Positions 1 through 6,426 are shown, numbered from the stretch's first letter. The stretch: 7,712 nt of DNA from Anaerolineales bacterium (GCA_027026295.1 JALVOR010000012.1:1-7712); one strand, 5' to 3'. A program made the numbers and translations. The notes: generated from the sequence alone by a model not told the origin.

Positions 1-65
1 TCTTATGTCACCTCGCCGGGGGAAAGAACGGCTTTGTCGTGGAAGTTGGCAATCGCTTAGCCTGA
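1..65 (+). other. possible 3' end of a gene cut by the left edge (undecided)
   Basis: Two plus-strand frames are open from the window edge and stop almost together. One ends at a TAG at 58-60 (reads SYVTSPGERTALSWKLAIA). The other ends at a TGA at 63-65 (reads LCHLAGGKNGFVVEVGNRLA). Either could be the last residues of a convergent gene, but 20 residues are too few to recognise a family and the codon pattern does not separate them. It is equally possible that nothing is encoded here. Confidence 0.2.
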
Positions 66-95
66 AGAAAATGGAGTGCGGATGAGGCGCACGGG

Positions 96-123
96 TTGCG
101 AATTGCGAGTGGCGAATTGCGGA
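96..123. repeat. heptanucleotide tandem repeat, four units
   Basis: Four consecutive 7-bp units are visible: TTGCGAA, TTGCGAG, TGGCGAA, TTGCGGA. Each differs from the consensus TTGCGAA by at most two bases. It lies in non-coding DNA next to other short tandem motifs, and no function can be assigned. Confidence 0.75.
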
Positions 124-130
124 AGAATTT

Positions 131-164
131 TCTGTGTTCTCTGCGCCTCTTCTGTGTTTTTTCG
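131..164. repeat. TCTGTGTT/TCTGCGCC pyrimidine-rich repeat, copy 1
   Basis: The segment is built from TCTGTGTT, TCTGCGCC and TCTGTGTT units ending in a T-run. Its first 26 bases match the copy starting at 299 at 24 positions, in the same orientation. It resembles the short degenerate intergenic repeats seen in several high-GC bacterial phyla, which is recognition from memory and not a search result. Confidence 0.7.
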
Positions 165-178
165 TAACTATTCAGCCA
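164..178 (+). repeat. GTAACTRTTCAGCC element, copy 1 (left arm of inverted pair)
   Basis: GTAACTATTCAGCCA is present here, and its exact reverse complement lies at 658-672. A one-mismatch direct copy is at 457-470. The exact 15-bp inverted pair is unlikely by chance within 510 bp and may mark the limits of a repeat cassette. Confidence 0.7.
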
Positions 179-185
179 ATAGGCC

Positions 186-223
186 ACGGATGAACGCGGA
201 TGACGGCGGATAGACGCGGATTT
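186..223. repeat. GCGGAT tandem repeat with an exact 10-bp period
   Basis: GGAT recurs at 188, 198, 208 and 218, exactly 10 bp apart, in units of the form ACGCGGATGA. The fixed 10-bp phase puts all copies on one face of the helix. A diverged relative occurs at about 6505-6520 on the opposite strand (CGCGGATGTGCGCG). Confidence 0.75.
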
Positions 224-298
224 TAGAGCGCCGAGGGCGCCAGGAGAGGCACCTGAGTAACCACGCGCCATTTACCTGTACCCCGCCCCCGCCCGCCT

Positions 299-342
299 TC
301 TGTGTTTTCTGCGCCTCCTCTGTGTCTTCTGTGTTTTTTCTC
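299..342. repeat. TCTGTGTT/TCTGCGCC pyrimidine-rich repeat, copy 2
   Basis: This is a longer version of the repeat at 131-164, with one additional TCTGTGTC unit before the final TTCTGTG plus T-run. Both copies have the same orientation and are separated by the GCGGAT array and a C-rich stretch around 281-297. Confidence 0.7.
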
Positions 343-395
343 TTTGCCGGTCAAAACCAAGCGGCTACAGAAATTCTACCACGGGAAGGGGTGGC

Positions 396-434
396 AAAAC
401 AAAAACCTGCCAGGTCGGCACGGCCTGGCAGGTT
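396..434 (-). terminator. intrinsic terminator for the minus-strand operon
   Basis: A perfect 11-bp stem is formed by AACCTGCCAGG (404-414) and CCTGGCAGGTT (424-434), with a 9-base loop. The plus strand has AAAACAAAAA at 396-405, so the minus-strand transcript runs from the stem into TTTTTGTTTT, a Rho-independent terminator. The plus strand has no T-run after the stem, so it is directional. It lies about 245 bp past the end of the molybdenum hydroxylase gene, and I see no better hairpin closer. The arms also look like a dispersed palindromic repeat, so it may be a recruited repeat element. Confidence 0.8.
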
Positions 435-456
435 GGTCGTCAGAAGTTTGCGGCAT

Positions 457-470
457 GTAACTGTTCAGCC
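457..470 (+). repeat. GTAACTRTTCAGCC element, copy 2
   Basis: GTAACTGTTCAGCC differs from copy 1 at one base (G for A at the seventh position) and has the same orientation. It sits between the terminator hairpin and the CACAGATT array. Confidence 0.6.
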
Positions 471-483
471 TTGGCAAGAAGAA

Positions 484-545
484 ACCACAGATTATGCAGA
501 TTACGCAGAAAGACATCCACAGATTTCACAGATTAGCACAGATTG
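484..545. repeat. CACAGATT degenerate tandem array
   Basis: CAGATT or CAGAAA starts at 488, 497, 506, 520, 529 and 539, spaced mostly 9-10 bp. Read as protein it gives the DYADYAE / QISQIS pattern typical of such arrays when they are mistaken for coding sequence. The same family occurs inverted at 628-645 and inside both larger gaps of the operon (3639-3700 and 6446-6478). Confidence 0.75.
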
Positions 546-583
546 AGCGAAAAACACTAAAAAGCCCACGCTCACCCTCACTT

Positions 584-622
584 CTTGGCGGTCTTGGCGT
601 CATCTTGGCGACCTTGGCGACC
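584..622. repeat. CTTGGCG tandem repeat, four units
   Basis: CTTGGCG occurs at 584, 593, 604 and 613, with 9-, 11- and 9-bp spacing. A further copy, CTTGGCG followed by GTGGCGAC, is found at 7582-7600 on the other side of the operon in the same orientation. Confidence 0.75.
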
Positions 623-627
623 TAAAA

Positions 628-645
628 ATCTGTGGTTATCTGTGG
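628..645. repeat. ATCTGTGG repeat pair (inverted CACAGATT family)
   Basis: ATCTGTGG appears at 628-635 and 638-645, 10 bp apart. It is the reverse complement of the CCACAGAT unit at 485-492, so the two blocks could pair across the CTTGGCG array. Confidence 0.6.
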
Positions 646-657
646 TCTATTTCCTTG

Positions 658-672
658 TGGCTGAATAGTTAC
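658..672 (-). repeat. GTAACTRTTCAGCC element, copy 3 (right arm of inverted pair)
   Basis: TGGCTGAATAGTTAC is the exact reverse complement of 164-178. It ends eight bases from the stop codon of the molybdenum hydroxylase gene, so the repeat mosaic begins directly where coding stops. Confidence 0.7.
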
Positions 673-679
673 CGCGGCA

Positions 680-3589
680 TTACTTTTGGGCCTGGCTCGC
701 CCGCCACACCTTTTCGGGCGTCACTGGGCCGGTGTCCACCCCGGCGCCTAAGGCATCGTAGACCGCGTTGGCCACCGCGGGCGCGACGCCGTTGAGGGGG
801 TATTCCGAGACCGATTTCACGCCGAAAGGATGGGTCGGCTCGAAGGTTTCCACGAAAATGGTCTTCAGGCGGGGCATTTCGGCAGCCAGCGGCACGTGGT
901 AATCGCGGAAAGAGCGCACCAACGGCTGGCCGTCCTCAGTGTAGGGCATATCTTCGGTGGTGCCGTAGCCCAAACCCTGATTCACGCCGCCTTCCACCTG
1001 GCCGGAAGCGGTGATCGGGTTGATGACCACGCCCGCGTCGGCCACGGTGGTGAGGGCATCCACCCAGAACTCGCCGGTTTCCACATCGGCGGTGACTTCG
1101 GCAATCTGGATGGCGAAGGGCGGCGGCGAGGCGGGCGCCATGAACGAGGACGCGCCCATGATTTGCTCTTGATTTTCGTGGTGGATGCTGTTGAAGCCGA
1201 TTTCCCGCAGGGTGACGAAGCGGCCATCGGGCGCAGTGGCTTTGCGGTCGGCGAGCACGATGTCGTCGGGCGAGACCTCGTCGCCGTCGCCGCGGGCGTT
1301 GAGCATGGCCGCCGCGCGGATGCGGATGCGCTCGGCCACCTGCGTCGCGGCCTGGGTCGCCGCCGCGCCGCTGACGTAAGTGGTGCTGGAGGCGTAAGCG
1401 CCCTTGTCGAACGGCGTGAAGTCGGTGTCGCCGGAAACCACGATGATGTCCTCCAACGGCACGCCCAACACCTCGGCGGCCATCTGCGCTAAGACCGTGT
1501 CGGAGCCGGTGCCCAGGTCGGCCGCGCCGACCATCATGTTGAAGGAGCCATCTTCGTTCATCTTGATGAACGCGCCGCCCATGTCCAGTTTGGCGATGGC
1601 CGTGCCCTGCATCAGCATAGCCACGCCAATGCCGCGGCGCAAGTGCGGCTTGCCGGGCACTTTGTGCCATTCGGGGTTGCCGTATTTGGCATCCCAGTTC
1701 ACGGCTTCCTTGGCGCGCTTCACCATCTTTTCCAGCGCGTTGGTCTCGATCGTTTCGGGCGAGGGTGCGCGACCTTCGTTCCACGCGAGGCTGAAGGGGT
1801 GGTATTCGCCCTCGCGGAGCGCGTTCTTCAGGCGGAAGGCAATGGAATCCATGCCCAAAGCGCGGGCGATTTTCTCCATGTGGCGCTCCACCGCGAAGAA
1901 GCCCTGCGTCGCGCCGTAGCCGCGGTAAGCGCCGGTGGGCACGGTGTTGGTGTAAACCGTGTCGGCGTAGAAGCGGATGTTGGGGTGCTTGCGGTATTCG
2001 CCATCGCCCACATAGAGCGCCATGGCCTTGTGGCCGGTGTTGCCCACCACGGTGAGGGCGTGGCCGCCGTAAGCGCCGGTGTCGGAAAGCGCGTACATCT
2101 CGTTGGCGGTGATCGTGCCGTCCTTCTTCACGCCGGTCTTGAGACGGATTTTCATGTGGTGGCGCGGGCGACCGGCGGTGAATTCCTCTTCGTCGGTGTA
2201 AACATATTTCACCGGCCGGCCGGTGGCAATGGTGAGGTGTGCGGGGACGTCTTCCATCAGCACTTCCTGCTTGCCGCCGAAGCCGCCGCCGATGCGCGGC
2301 TTGACCACGCGGATTTTCTTGATGGGCAGGTTGAGCACCGGCGCGAGTTGCCGCCGGGTGTGGAAGGGCACCTGCGTGCTGGTGCGAATCACCAGGCGGT
2401 CGTTTTCGTCCCAGTAAGTGATGGCGACGTGCGGCTCGGTGTAAGCCTGATGCGCCCGCGGCACTTCGTATTCGCCTTCGAAGATGTAATCCGCGTCGGC
2501 AAAGCCCTTTTCCACATCGCCAATGTCGATACGGATGCGGGCGGCGACGTTCTTGCTGGCGTCGGATTCCCCAAAGTCCACATATTCCGGCTCGTCGTGG
2601 ATGATGGGCGCGCCTTCTTTGAGCGCATCTTCGGGGTCGATGATGACGGGCAGTTCCTCGTATTCCACCTCAATGAGTTCGAGGGCTTTTTCGGCAATCT
2701 CTTCGGTCTCCGCGGCCACGAAGGCGACGCGGTCGCCCACAAAGCGCACTTTGTTGTCCAGCGAGAAGGTGTCCAATGGGCCGGGGATGGGGTCGGACTG
2801 CCCCGCGGTGGAATACACCACGCGCGGGATGTCCTTCCACGTGAGCACGGCGTGGACGCCGGGCAGGGCTTTGGCTTTGGAAGTGTCAATGCGCTTGATG
2901 CGGGCGTGCGCCACGGGAGAGCGCAGCACCTTGGCAATCAACATGCCGGGCATGTCGAAATCTTCGGCAAAGGCGGGCTTGCCCTGCACCAGTTTGAGCG
3001 CGTCCACCTTGCGCTCGGGTTTGCCCACGCGGCGGTAGGCTTCCACCTGCGGCACGGGGTTGATTTCGGGCATGACCTCCGCGGCGAACTGATGGGCTTT
3101 TTCCTCATCGCCGCGCATCCGCGCCGCGGCCAGCAGCACCGCCTTGACCGGCTTTTCGTAGCCGGTGCAGCGGCAAATCACGCCCGAAAGCGCGTCGCGC
3201 ACTTCCTGCTCGGTGGGGTTGGGGTTCTTGTCCAGCAGATGCTTGGCGGTGAGCACCATCGCGGGCGTGCAGAAGCCGCACTGAATGGCGCCCACTTCCA
3301 CAAAGGCCTCTTGGATGGGGTGCAAATCCAAAGTGAAATCCCAGCCGGTCTTCTGCCCGCCGAGGGCATCCACAGTTTGGATTTGGTGACCGGCCGCCTG
3401 CGCGGCGAGCAGCGAGCAGGAATACACCGGCTTGCCGTCCAAAAGCACGGTGCACGCGCCGCACGTGCCGTCGTTGCAGCCGCGCTTGACGCTGGTGTAG
3501 CCCAGTTCGCGGAGGGCGTCCAGCAAAGAGGTATCAGCCGAGATTTCTACGGCGTGTTGTTTTCCGTTGACATTGAGGGTGGCTTCCAT
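680..3589 (-). CDS. molybdenum hydroxylase, fused [2Fe-2S] and molybdopterin subunit (XdhD-like xanthine dehydrogenase family)
   Basis: Catalytic subunit of a cytoplasmic molybdenum hydroxylase that would oxidise a C-H bond using water, sending electrons through two [2Fe-2S] clusters to the FAD subunit encoded just upstream. The 969-residue product has a plant-type cluster with C38, C43, C46 and C58, then the helical [2Fe-2S] domain with C104, C107, C139 and C141. From about residue 185 come the two Mo-cofactor domains: TSTQ (Q406), GGGFGGK (434-440), AYRGYG (R556), DLGTGSDTVLAQ, and the catalytic glutamate E929 in SVSEYPL. The ATG at 3589 is chosen because AGGAG lies 8 bases upstream. A GTG 30 bases earlier has no good site. 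At the bovine E802 and R880 positions I read Q441 and M523, so xanthine as substrate is doubtful. The KPRIGGGFGGKQ and SVSE motifs recall XdhD or selenium-dependent-type hydroxylases. Family is secure; substrate is unknown. Confidence 0.95.
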   Translation of the reverse strand: MEATLNVNGKQHAVEISADTSLLDALRELGYTSVKRGCNDGTCGACTVLLDGKPVYSCSLLAAQAAGHQIQTVDALGGQKTGWDFTLDLHPIQEAFVEVGAIQCGFCTPAMVLTAKHLLDKNPNPTEQEVRDALSGVICRCTGYEKPVKAVLLAAARMRGDEEKAHQFAAEVMPEINPVPQVEAYRRVGKPERKVDALKLVQGKPAFAEDFDMPGMLIAKVLRSPVAHARIKRIDTSKAKALPGVHAVLTWKDIPRVVYSTAGQSDPIPGPLDTFSLDNKVRFVGDRVAFVAAETEEIAEKALELIEVEYEELPVIIDPEDALKEGAPIIHDEPEYVDFGESDASKNVAARIRIDIGDVEKGFADADYIFEGEYEVPRAHQAYTEPHVAITYWDENDRLVIRTSTQVPFHTRRQLAPVLNLPIKKIRVVKPRIGGGFGGKQEVLMEDVPAHLTIATGRPVKYVYTDEEEFTAGRPRHHMKIRLKTGVKKDGTITANEMYALSDTGAYGGHALTVVGNTGHKAMALYVGDGEYRKHPNIRFYADTVYTNTVPTGAYRGYGATQGFFAVERHMEKIARALGMDSIAFRLKNALREGEYHPFSLAWNEGRAPSPETIETNALEKMVKRAKEAVNWDAKYGNPEWHKVPGKPHLRRGIGVAMLMQGTAIAKLDMGGAFIKMNEDGSFNMMVGAADLGTGSDTVLAQMAAEVLGVPLEDIIVVSGDTDFTPFDKGAYASSTTYVSGAAATQAATQVAERIRIRAAAMLNARGDGDEVSPDDIVLADRKATAPDGRFVTLREIGFNSIHHENQEQIMGASSFMAPASPPPFAIQIAEVTADVETGEFWVDALTTVADAGVVINPITASGQVEGGVNQGLGYGTTEDMPYTEDGQPLVRSFRDYHVPLAAEMPRLKTIFVETFEPTHPFGVKSVSEYPLNGVAPAVANAVYDALGAGVDTGPVTPEKVWRASQAQK

Positions 3590-3703
3590 AACACAAACTC
3601 CTGTAAATTCATAATCCACCGGTTCTCACCGATGGGAATCACAGAAAACACAGAGTTTGTAAGTTTCTGTGAAATCTGTGCTCATCCGTGTAATCTGTGG
3701 TTT
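3590..3703. repeat. intergenic CACAGATT-type repeat with inverted arms
   Basis: This 114-bp gap separates the FAD subunit gene from the molybdopterin subunit gene. It holds CACAGAAA, CACAGAG, TTTCTGTG, ATCTGTG and ATCTGTGG units. TCACAGAAA (3639-3647) and TTTCTGTGA (3664-3672) are perfect inverted arms with a 16-base loop. ACAAACTC (3593-3600) and GAGTTTGT (3653-3660) form a second inverted pair, and the first of these overlaps the AGGAG ribosome binding site (3598-3602). No T-run follows the hairpin on the minus strand, so it does not look like a terminator. No convincing promoter is visible. Confidence 0.65.
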
Positions 3704-4471
3704 TCACTCTACCGAAATTAGGGCACGGCGGACGAGGACAGCGGCGACTTCGCGGCGATATTCGGCGCTGGCGCGGTGGTCGGCGGCTTCGTAAGCAGCG
3801 TTGCGGGCGGCTTCGACTGCGCCTGCAGCATCGGGGCCATCCATTGCCAGATGCGGGGCATCGCCCCAGCCGCCAAGCACAATGCGGGTGCGCCCCGAAG
3901 GCCACTGCGCCACGGCAACCACCACCAGCGGGCGGGAAAGCGGCGAGGGCGCGACGGTTTCCAGCGCGAATTTGGCGTTGGCGGGGATGGTGACTTTGGT
4001 AATCAGTTTGCCGCGCAGATGATCCCAGCGGAAGGGATAGAGTTCGCCCAAGGGCAGCACTTCGTCGTCGGGGGCGAGAGTCAAGCGAGCGTCCAACGCC
4101 ATCATCGCGATGGCAAAAGGCGAAATGCCGTCGGCCGCAACCAGGGTGCCCGCCACGGTTTGCAGGAAGCGACGGGTGTAGGGGGTTTCCAGATGGGCGG
4201 CTTCCTTGAGGGCTTGGGGAAGGTCGGCATCCACCAATGCCTGCAGCGGCGTGGTTGCGCCAAGGTCGGTGAAATTGCCGCGGGGGGTAATACCTTCCAG
4301 CCCCAGGTCCTGCAGATCCACCACGGCGACGCCTTCCTGGGGCAGCGTCGCGGGGCGCTGCTGGGTGTTCAGAAAAGCCCCGCCAGCCAGCGGCACGGTG
4401 AAAGGCGTTTCACGTGCCAGCAGGGCGAGGGCTTCTTCAAGGGTTTGGGGACGATGATATTCCAGGTGCAT
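3704..4471 (-). CDS. FAD-binding subunit of the molybdenum hydroxylase (CoxM/XdhB-like)
   Basis: Predicted electron-transfer subunit that would take electrons from the iron-sulfur clusters of the following gene product and pass them to an external acceptor. At 255 residues it is shorter than the usual 280-290. The N-terminal FAD_binding_5 fold is recognisable: HRPQTLEEALALL at the start, AGGAFL at 29-34 where relatives have AGGTDL, GATTPLQ at 71-77, and TVAGTLVAADGISP at 105-118 where relatives have a TxGGN...SDxxP pattern. The C-terminal flavoprotein domain follows, with KLITKVTIP and a VLGGW segment. GAGGAG lies 6 bases before the ATG, inside the end of the thioesterase gene, whose stop is 3 bases away, so translation is probably coupled. 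The altered FAD-loop residues leave it open whether binding is normal, weak or directed to another flavin. Confidence 0.88.
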   Translation of the reverse strand: MHLEYHRPQTLEEALALLARETPFTVPLAGGAFLNTQQRPATLPQEGVAVVDLQDLGLEGITPRGNFTDLGATTPLQALVDADLPQALKEAAHLETPYTRRFLQTVAGTLVAADGISPFAIAMMALDARLTLAPDDEVLPLGELYPFRWDHLRGKLITKVTIPANAKFALETVAPSPLSRPLVVVAVAQWPSGRTRIVLGGWGDAPHLAMDGPDAAGAVEAARNAAYEAADHRASAEYRREVAAVLVRRALISVE

Positions 4472-4474
4472 GGT

Positions 4475-5038
4475 TCACTCCTCGGGGTTGCAATCGGGGT
4501 AAACTTTCCAGCCGAGCGTGTCGGCGTCCATTTGAGCGAGTTCTTCGTCGGGCACGGCAAGCAGCATGCTTTCGGCTTCGGCAAGGGGCTGGGCGGTCTC
4601 GGCGTCTTCCTCGGCGAGGAAAACGCCGCCCCAGGCGGTAACGACGCGCCCCCGGTCTTTCACGACGCGCCCCACAATGCGCAGGGGCACGCCCACTGGC
4701 ACGTGCTGGCGGTATTTTACCGTCAACCGGGCGGTGAACAGCAGGCGGGCAGTGGCAGGGTCAATGCCCATCACCGAGCGCCCCACCACTTCGTCCAGCA
4801 ACGAAGCCACGATGCCGCCGTGCGCCATGCCAGGATAACTCTGATACTGTTCAGGGATGGTGTACCAGGCGGTGACTTCGTCTTTGCCGGTCTGGTAAAA
4901 GCAGGCTTTCAGGCCATAGGGGTTGTTCAAACCGCACACGAAGCAGTGCAGGGAATTCGGCTGGAGGACAGAACGCAGTTCGGGGCGCATCATTGCCCCC
5001 TGGGGTTTGCCGCTGGAAGCAGAGAATGGCGGCTTCAT
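4475..5038 (-). CDS. PaaI-family hotdog-fold thioesterase
   Basis: Likely acyl-CoA thioesterase, 187 residues, cytoplasmic. The hotdog core carries AHGGIVASLLDEVVG (72-86), with H73-G74-G75 and D82/E83 at the usual active-site helix, followed by the strand LTVKYRQHVPVG. An N-terminal HCFVCGLNNPYGLK segment (31-44) with C32 and C35 is common in this subgroup and might bind a metal. The start is the ATG at 5038: it overlaps the cofC stop as ATGA and has GGGAGG 4 bases upstream. The GTG at 5050 lies inside that ribosome binding site and the ATGATG at 4993 has a poorer one. The substrate cannot be read from the sequence. Position between an F420 gene and a Mo hydroxylase suggests an acyl-CoA substrate in the same pathway or a housekeeping hitchhiker. 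Confidence 0.88.
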   Translation of the reverse strand: MKPPFSASSGKPQGAMMRPELRSVLQPNSLHCFVCGLNNPYGLKACFYQTGKDEVTAWYTIPEQYQSYPGMAHGGIVASLLDEVVGRSVMGIDPATARLLFTARLTVKYRQHVPVGVPLRIVGRVVKDRGRVVTAWGGVFLAEEDAETAQPLAEAESMLLAVPDEELAQMDADTLGWKVYPDCNPEE

Positions 5039-5703
5039 AGGCCCTCCCACAGGGCATGTTGGGTTGGTTCGATGGCATGCGACACAGGGGCGCGGGCGGC
5101 GAATTCGGGGAAGGCGTCGGCGACCAGACGCAAGTCGCGCGGCCAGTCCAGGTCCCGGGCAAGCCCTTCGCGGTGCACTACCGCTGCCGGCAGTCCGGCC
5201 TCCTTCGCCAGGGCGAGGTGGTGGTTAAAGGAATGCGGCCCGTAGGCGAATTCCATTGCGCCCAGGGGGCTCATCACCAGCCCGTTGGTGCCGTGCCCGC
5301 TGGCGTTGGGCGCCAGTGCCACCCCTTTGGGCTGGGGGAGGGCCTCCAGCAGCGCCGCGACGTCTTCTGCGGTGAGCAGGGGAAGGTCAGCAGGCAGCAC
5401 CAGCAGCGTGGAAACCGCCGCGGCGCGCAGCAGCATGGTTGCCCGTTTGAGGGCGAGGTTGAGTTGGGAATTGCCCTGCTCTTGCAAGGTGTGCGCGCCG
5501 TAATCGCGGGCCAACGCTAACGCGGCGCTGTCGCGGCTGACGACCAGCGTTCGTTCGATGGCAGGCACTTGTTGAAGAATCTCCAGCGTGTGCGTGAAAA
5601 GGTACCGGTTGAGTTGCGTGCGTTCCTGCACGCTGAGCACGCCCGCCAGGCGGGATTTCCCCCGCCGCAGCGGTTTGACGGGAACCACAGCCACAACGGT
5701 CAA
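5035..5703 (-). CDS. cofC: CofC-type guanylyltransferase of F420 biosynthesis
   Basis: Makes the GDP-activated precursor (lactyl-2-diphospho-5'-guanosine, or the phosphoenolpyruvate equivalent in many bacteria) that CofD joins to Fo. The 222-residue product has the nucleotidyltransferase start VVPVKPLRRGKSRLAG (6-21), the metal-site segment LPADLPLL (103-110, with D106), APNASGHGTNGL (131-142) and YGPHSFNHH (154-162), all typical of CofC/FbiD. The start codon is TTG at 5703, with a strong AAGGAG at 5710-5715 and a 6-base spacer. No ATG fits, and the conserved VPVKP begins at residue 7. The upstream PPOX gene stops 3 bases before, and the gene ends in an ATGA overlap with the thioesterase. Whether it prefers 2-phospholactate, phosphoenolpyruvate or 3-phosphoglycerate cannot be told by eye. 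Confidence 0.93.
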   Translation of the reverse strand: MTVVAVVPVKPLRRGKSRLAGVLSVQERTQLNRYLFTHTLEILQQVPAIERTLVVSRDSAALALARDYGAHTLQEQGNSQLNLALKRATMLLRAAAVSTLLVLPADLPLLTAEDVAALLEALPQPKGVALAPNASGHGTNGLVMSPLGAMEFAYGPHSFNHHLALAKEAGLPAAVVHREGLARDLDWPRDLRLVADAFPEFAARAPVSHAIEPTQHALWEGL

Positions 5704-5706
5704 TGG

Positions 5707-6426
5707 TCACTCCTTGAACGCCGACGGCGGTTGCGACCGCCGGGCGAGATAGTCTTGCAACGCTTTGGGCAGCGGCGCACCTGCGGCGTGTTCTGCGGTT
5801 ACGGGTTCGCCAAACACCTGGGCAATGGGCACGTAACCTGCCCAAACGGGCAAATCACTGTCGGCGGGTTCGTCGTGGGGCATACCGGTGCGTACTTTTG
5901 CCGACGCGCTTTCGATGGTGATTTCGGCCACTGCCACACCGCGGATGGCCTCCAGCGACGGCTGGTTGGTTTCCTGCCAGTGGCCGGGCACCAGCCGCTC
6001 GGTCAGCCAGTAGAGGGCTTCCTGCTTTTCGGCGGGGTCTTCCAGCAGGCGGCCACGCCCAAACAGCACCACCGAGCGGTAATTGACCGAGAGACCTTTG
6101 ACGGCCTTGGTGACCACCAGCCCGTCAATCAGGGCAACGTTGACCGCCACCTCGTGCCCTGCGCCGATGTGCTGCAGCAGGTTGTTGCCCACTGCCCCGT
6201 GCAACAGCAGGGCGTCGCCGCGGCGGGCATAAAGCGTAGGGATGACCATCGGGCGCCCTTCTTGCACGAAGGCAACCTGGCACACCATGCCTTCATCCAA
6301 AATGGCGTAGACGGTTTCCCTGTCATAGTGGCCGCGTTTGGCATAGCGGCGCACGCGATTACGCTCGGTGACGGGGAAAGCCTCAGTGGGGGGCGAAGCG
6401 GGTTTGGGAGTTTTCAAGGGAAGCAT
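5707..6426 (-). CDS. PPOX-family (split beta-barrel) flavin-binding protein
   Basis: Member of the pyridoxamine 5'-phosphate oxidase-like fold, in the group of flavin-nucleotide-binding proteins near NimA (Pfam Pyridox_ox_2 type). Visible hallmarks in the 239-residue product are RRYAKRGHYDRETVYAILD (26-44), VIPTLYARRGDALLLHGA (61-78), SVNYRSVVLFG (113-123), LVPGHW (145-150) and SAKVRTG (175-181). It lacks membrane segments and should be soluble. Proteins of this fold bind FMN, haem or F420, so its place between cofD and cofC raises the option of an F420 partner; this is inference. Start choice is uncertain: AAGGAG (6427-6432) abuts the ATG at 6426 with no spacer, but lies 9 bases before a TTG at 6417, which would give 236 residues. 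It ends 3 bases before the cofC start. Confidence 0.88.
   Translation of the reverse strand: MLPLKTPKPASPPTEAFPVTERNRVRRYAKRGHYDRETVYAILDEGMVCQVAFVQEGRPMVIPTLYARRGDALLLHGAVGNNLLQHIGAGHEVAVNVALIDGLVVTKAVKGLSVNYRSVVLFGRGRLLEDPAEKQEALYWLTERLVPGHWQETNQPSLEAIRGVAVAEITIESASAKVRTGMPHDEPADSDLPVWAGYVPIAQVFGEPVTAEHAAGAPLPKALQDYLARRSQPPSAFKE

Noticed and set aside
8..271. 87-residue minus-strand open frame
   Set aside because: It is translated from the GCGGAT and TCTGTGTT repeats, has no good ribosome binding site and no recognisable domain.
322..546. 74-residue plus-strand open frame
   Set aside because: It runs through the pyrimidine-rich repeat, the terminator hairpin and the CACAGATT array; its DYADYAE and QISQIS parts are translated repeats.
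484..646. CRISPR array
   Set aside because: Units are 9-11 bp, degenerate and directly adjacent, without 25-40 bp repeats separated by unique spacers of constant length, and there are no cas genes.
3639..3672. internal terminator between the FAD and Mo subunit genes
   Set aside because: The 9-bp stem is A/T-rich and there is no T-run after it on the minus strand; the two genes also need to be expressed together.
1643..3721. 692-residue plus-strand open frame antisense to the Mo hydroxylase gene
   Set aside because: It is rich in His, Gly, Val and Ala without any recognisable motif, as expected for the antisense of a high-GC gene; the opposite frame has all cofactor motifs.
3776..5245. 489-residue plus-strand open frame across xdhB-like, thioesterase and cofC genes
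   Set aside because: It crosses three well-supported minus-strand genes, has shadow-type composition and no recognisable domain.
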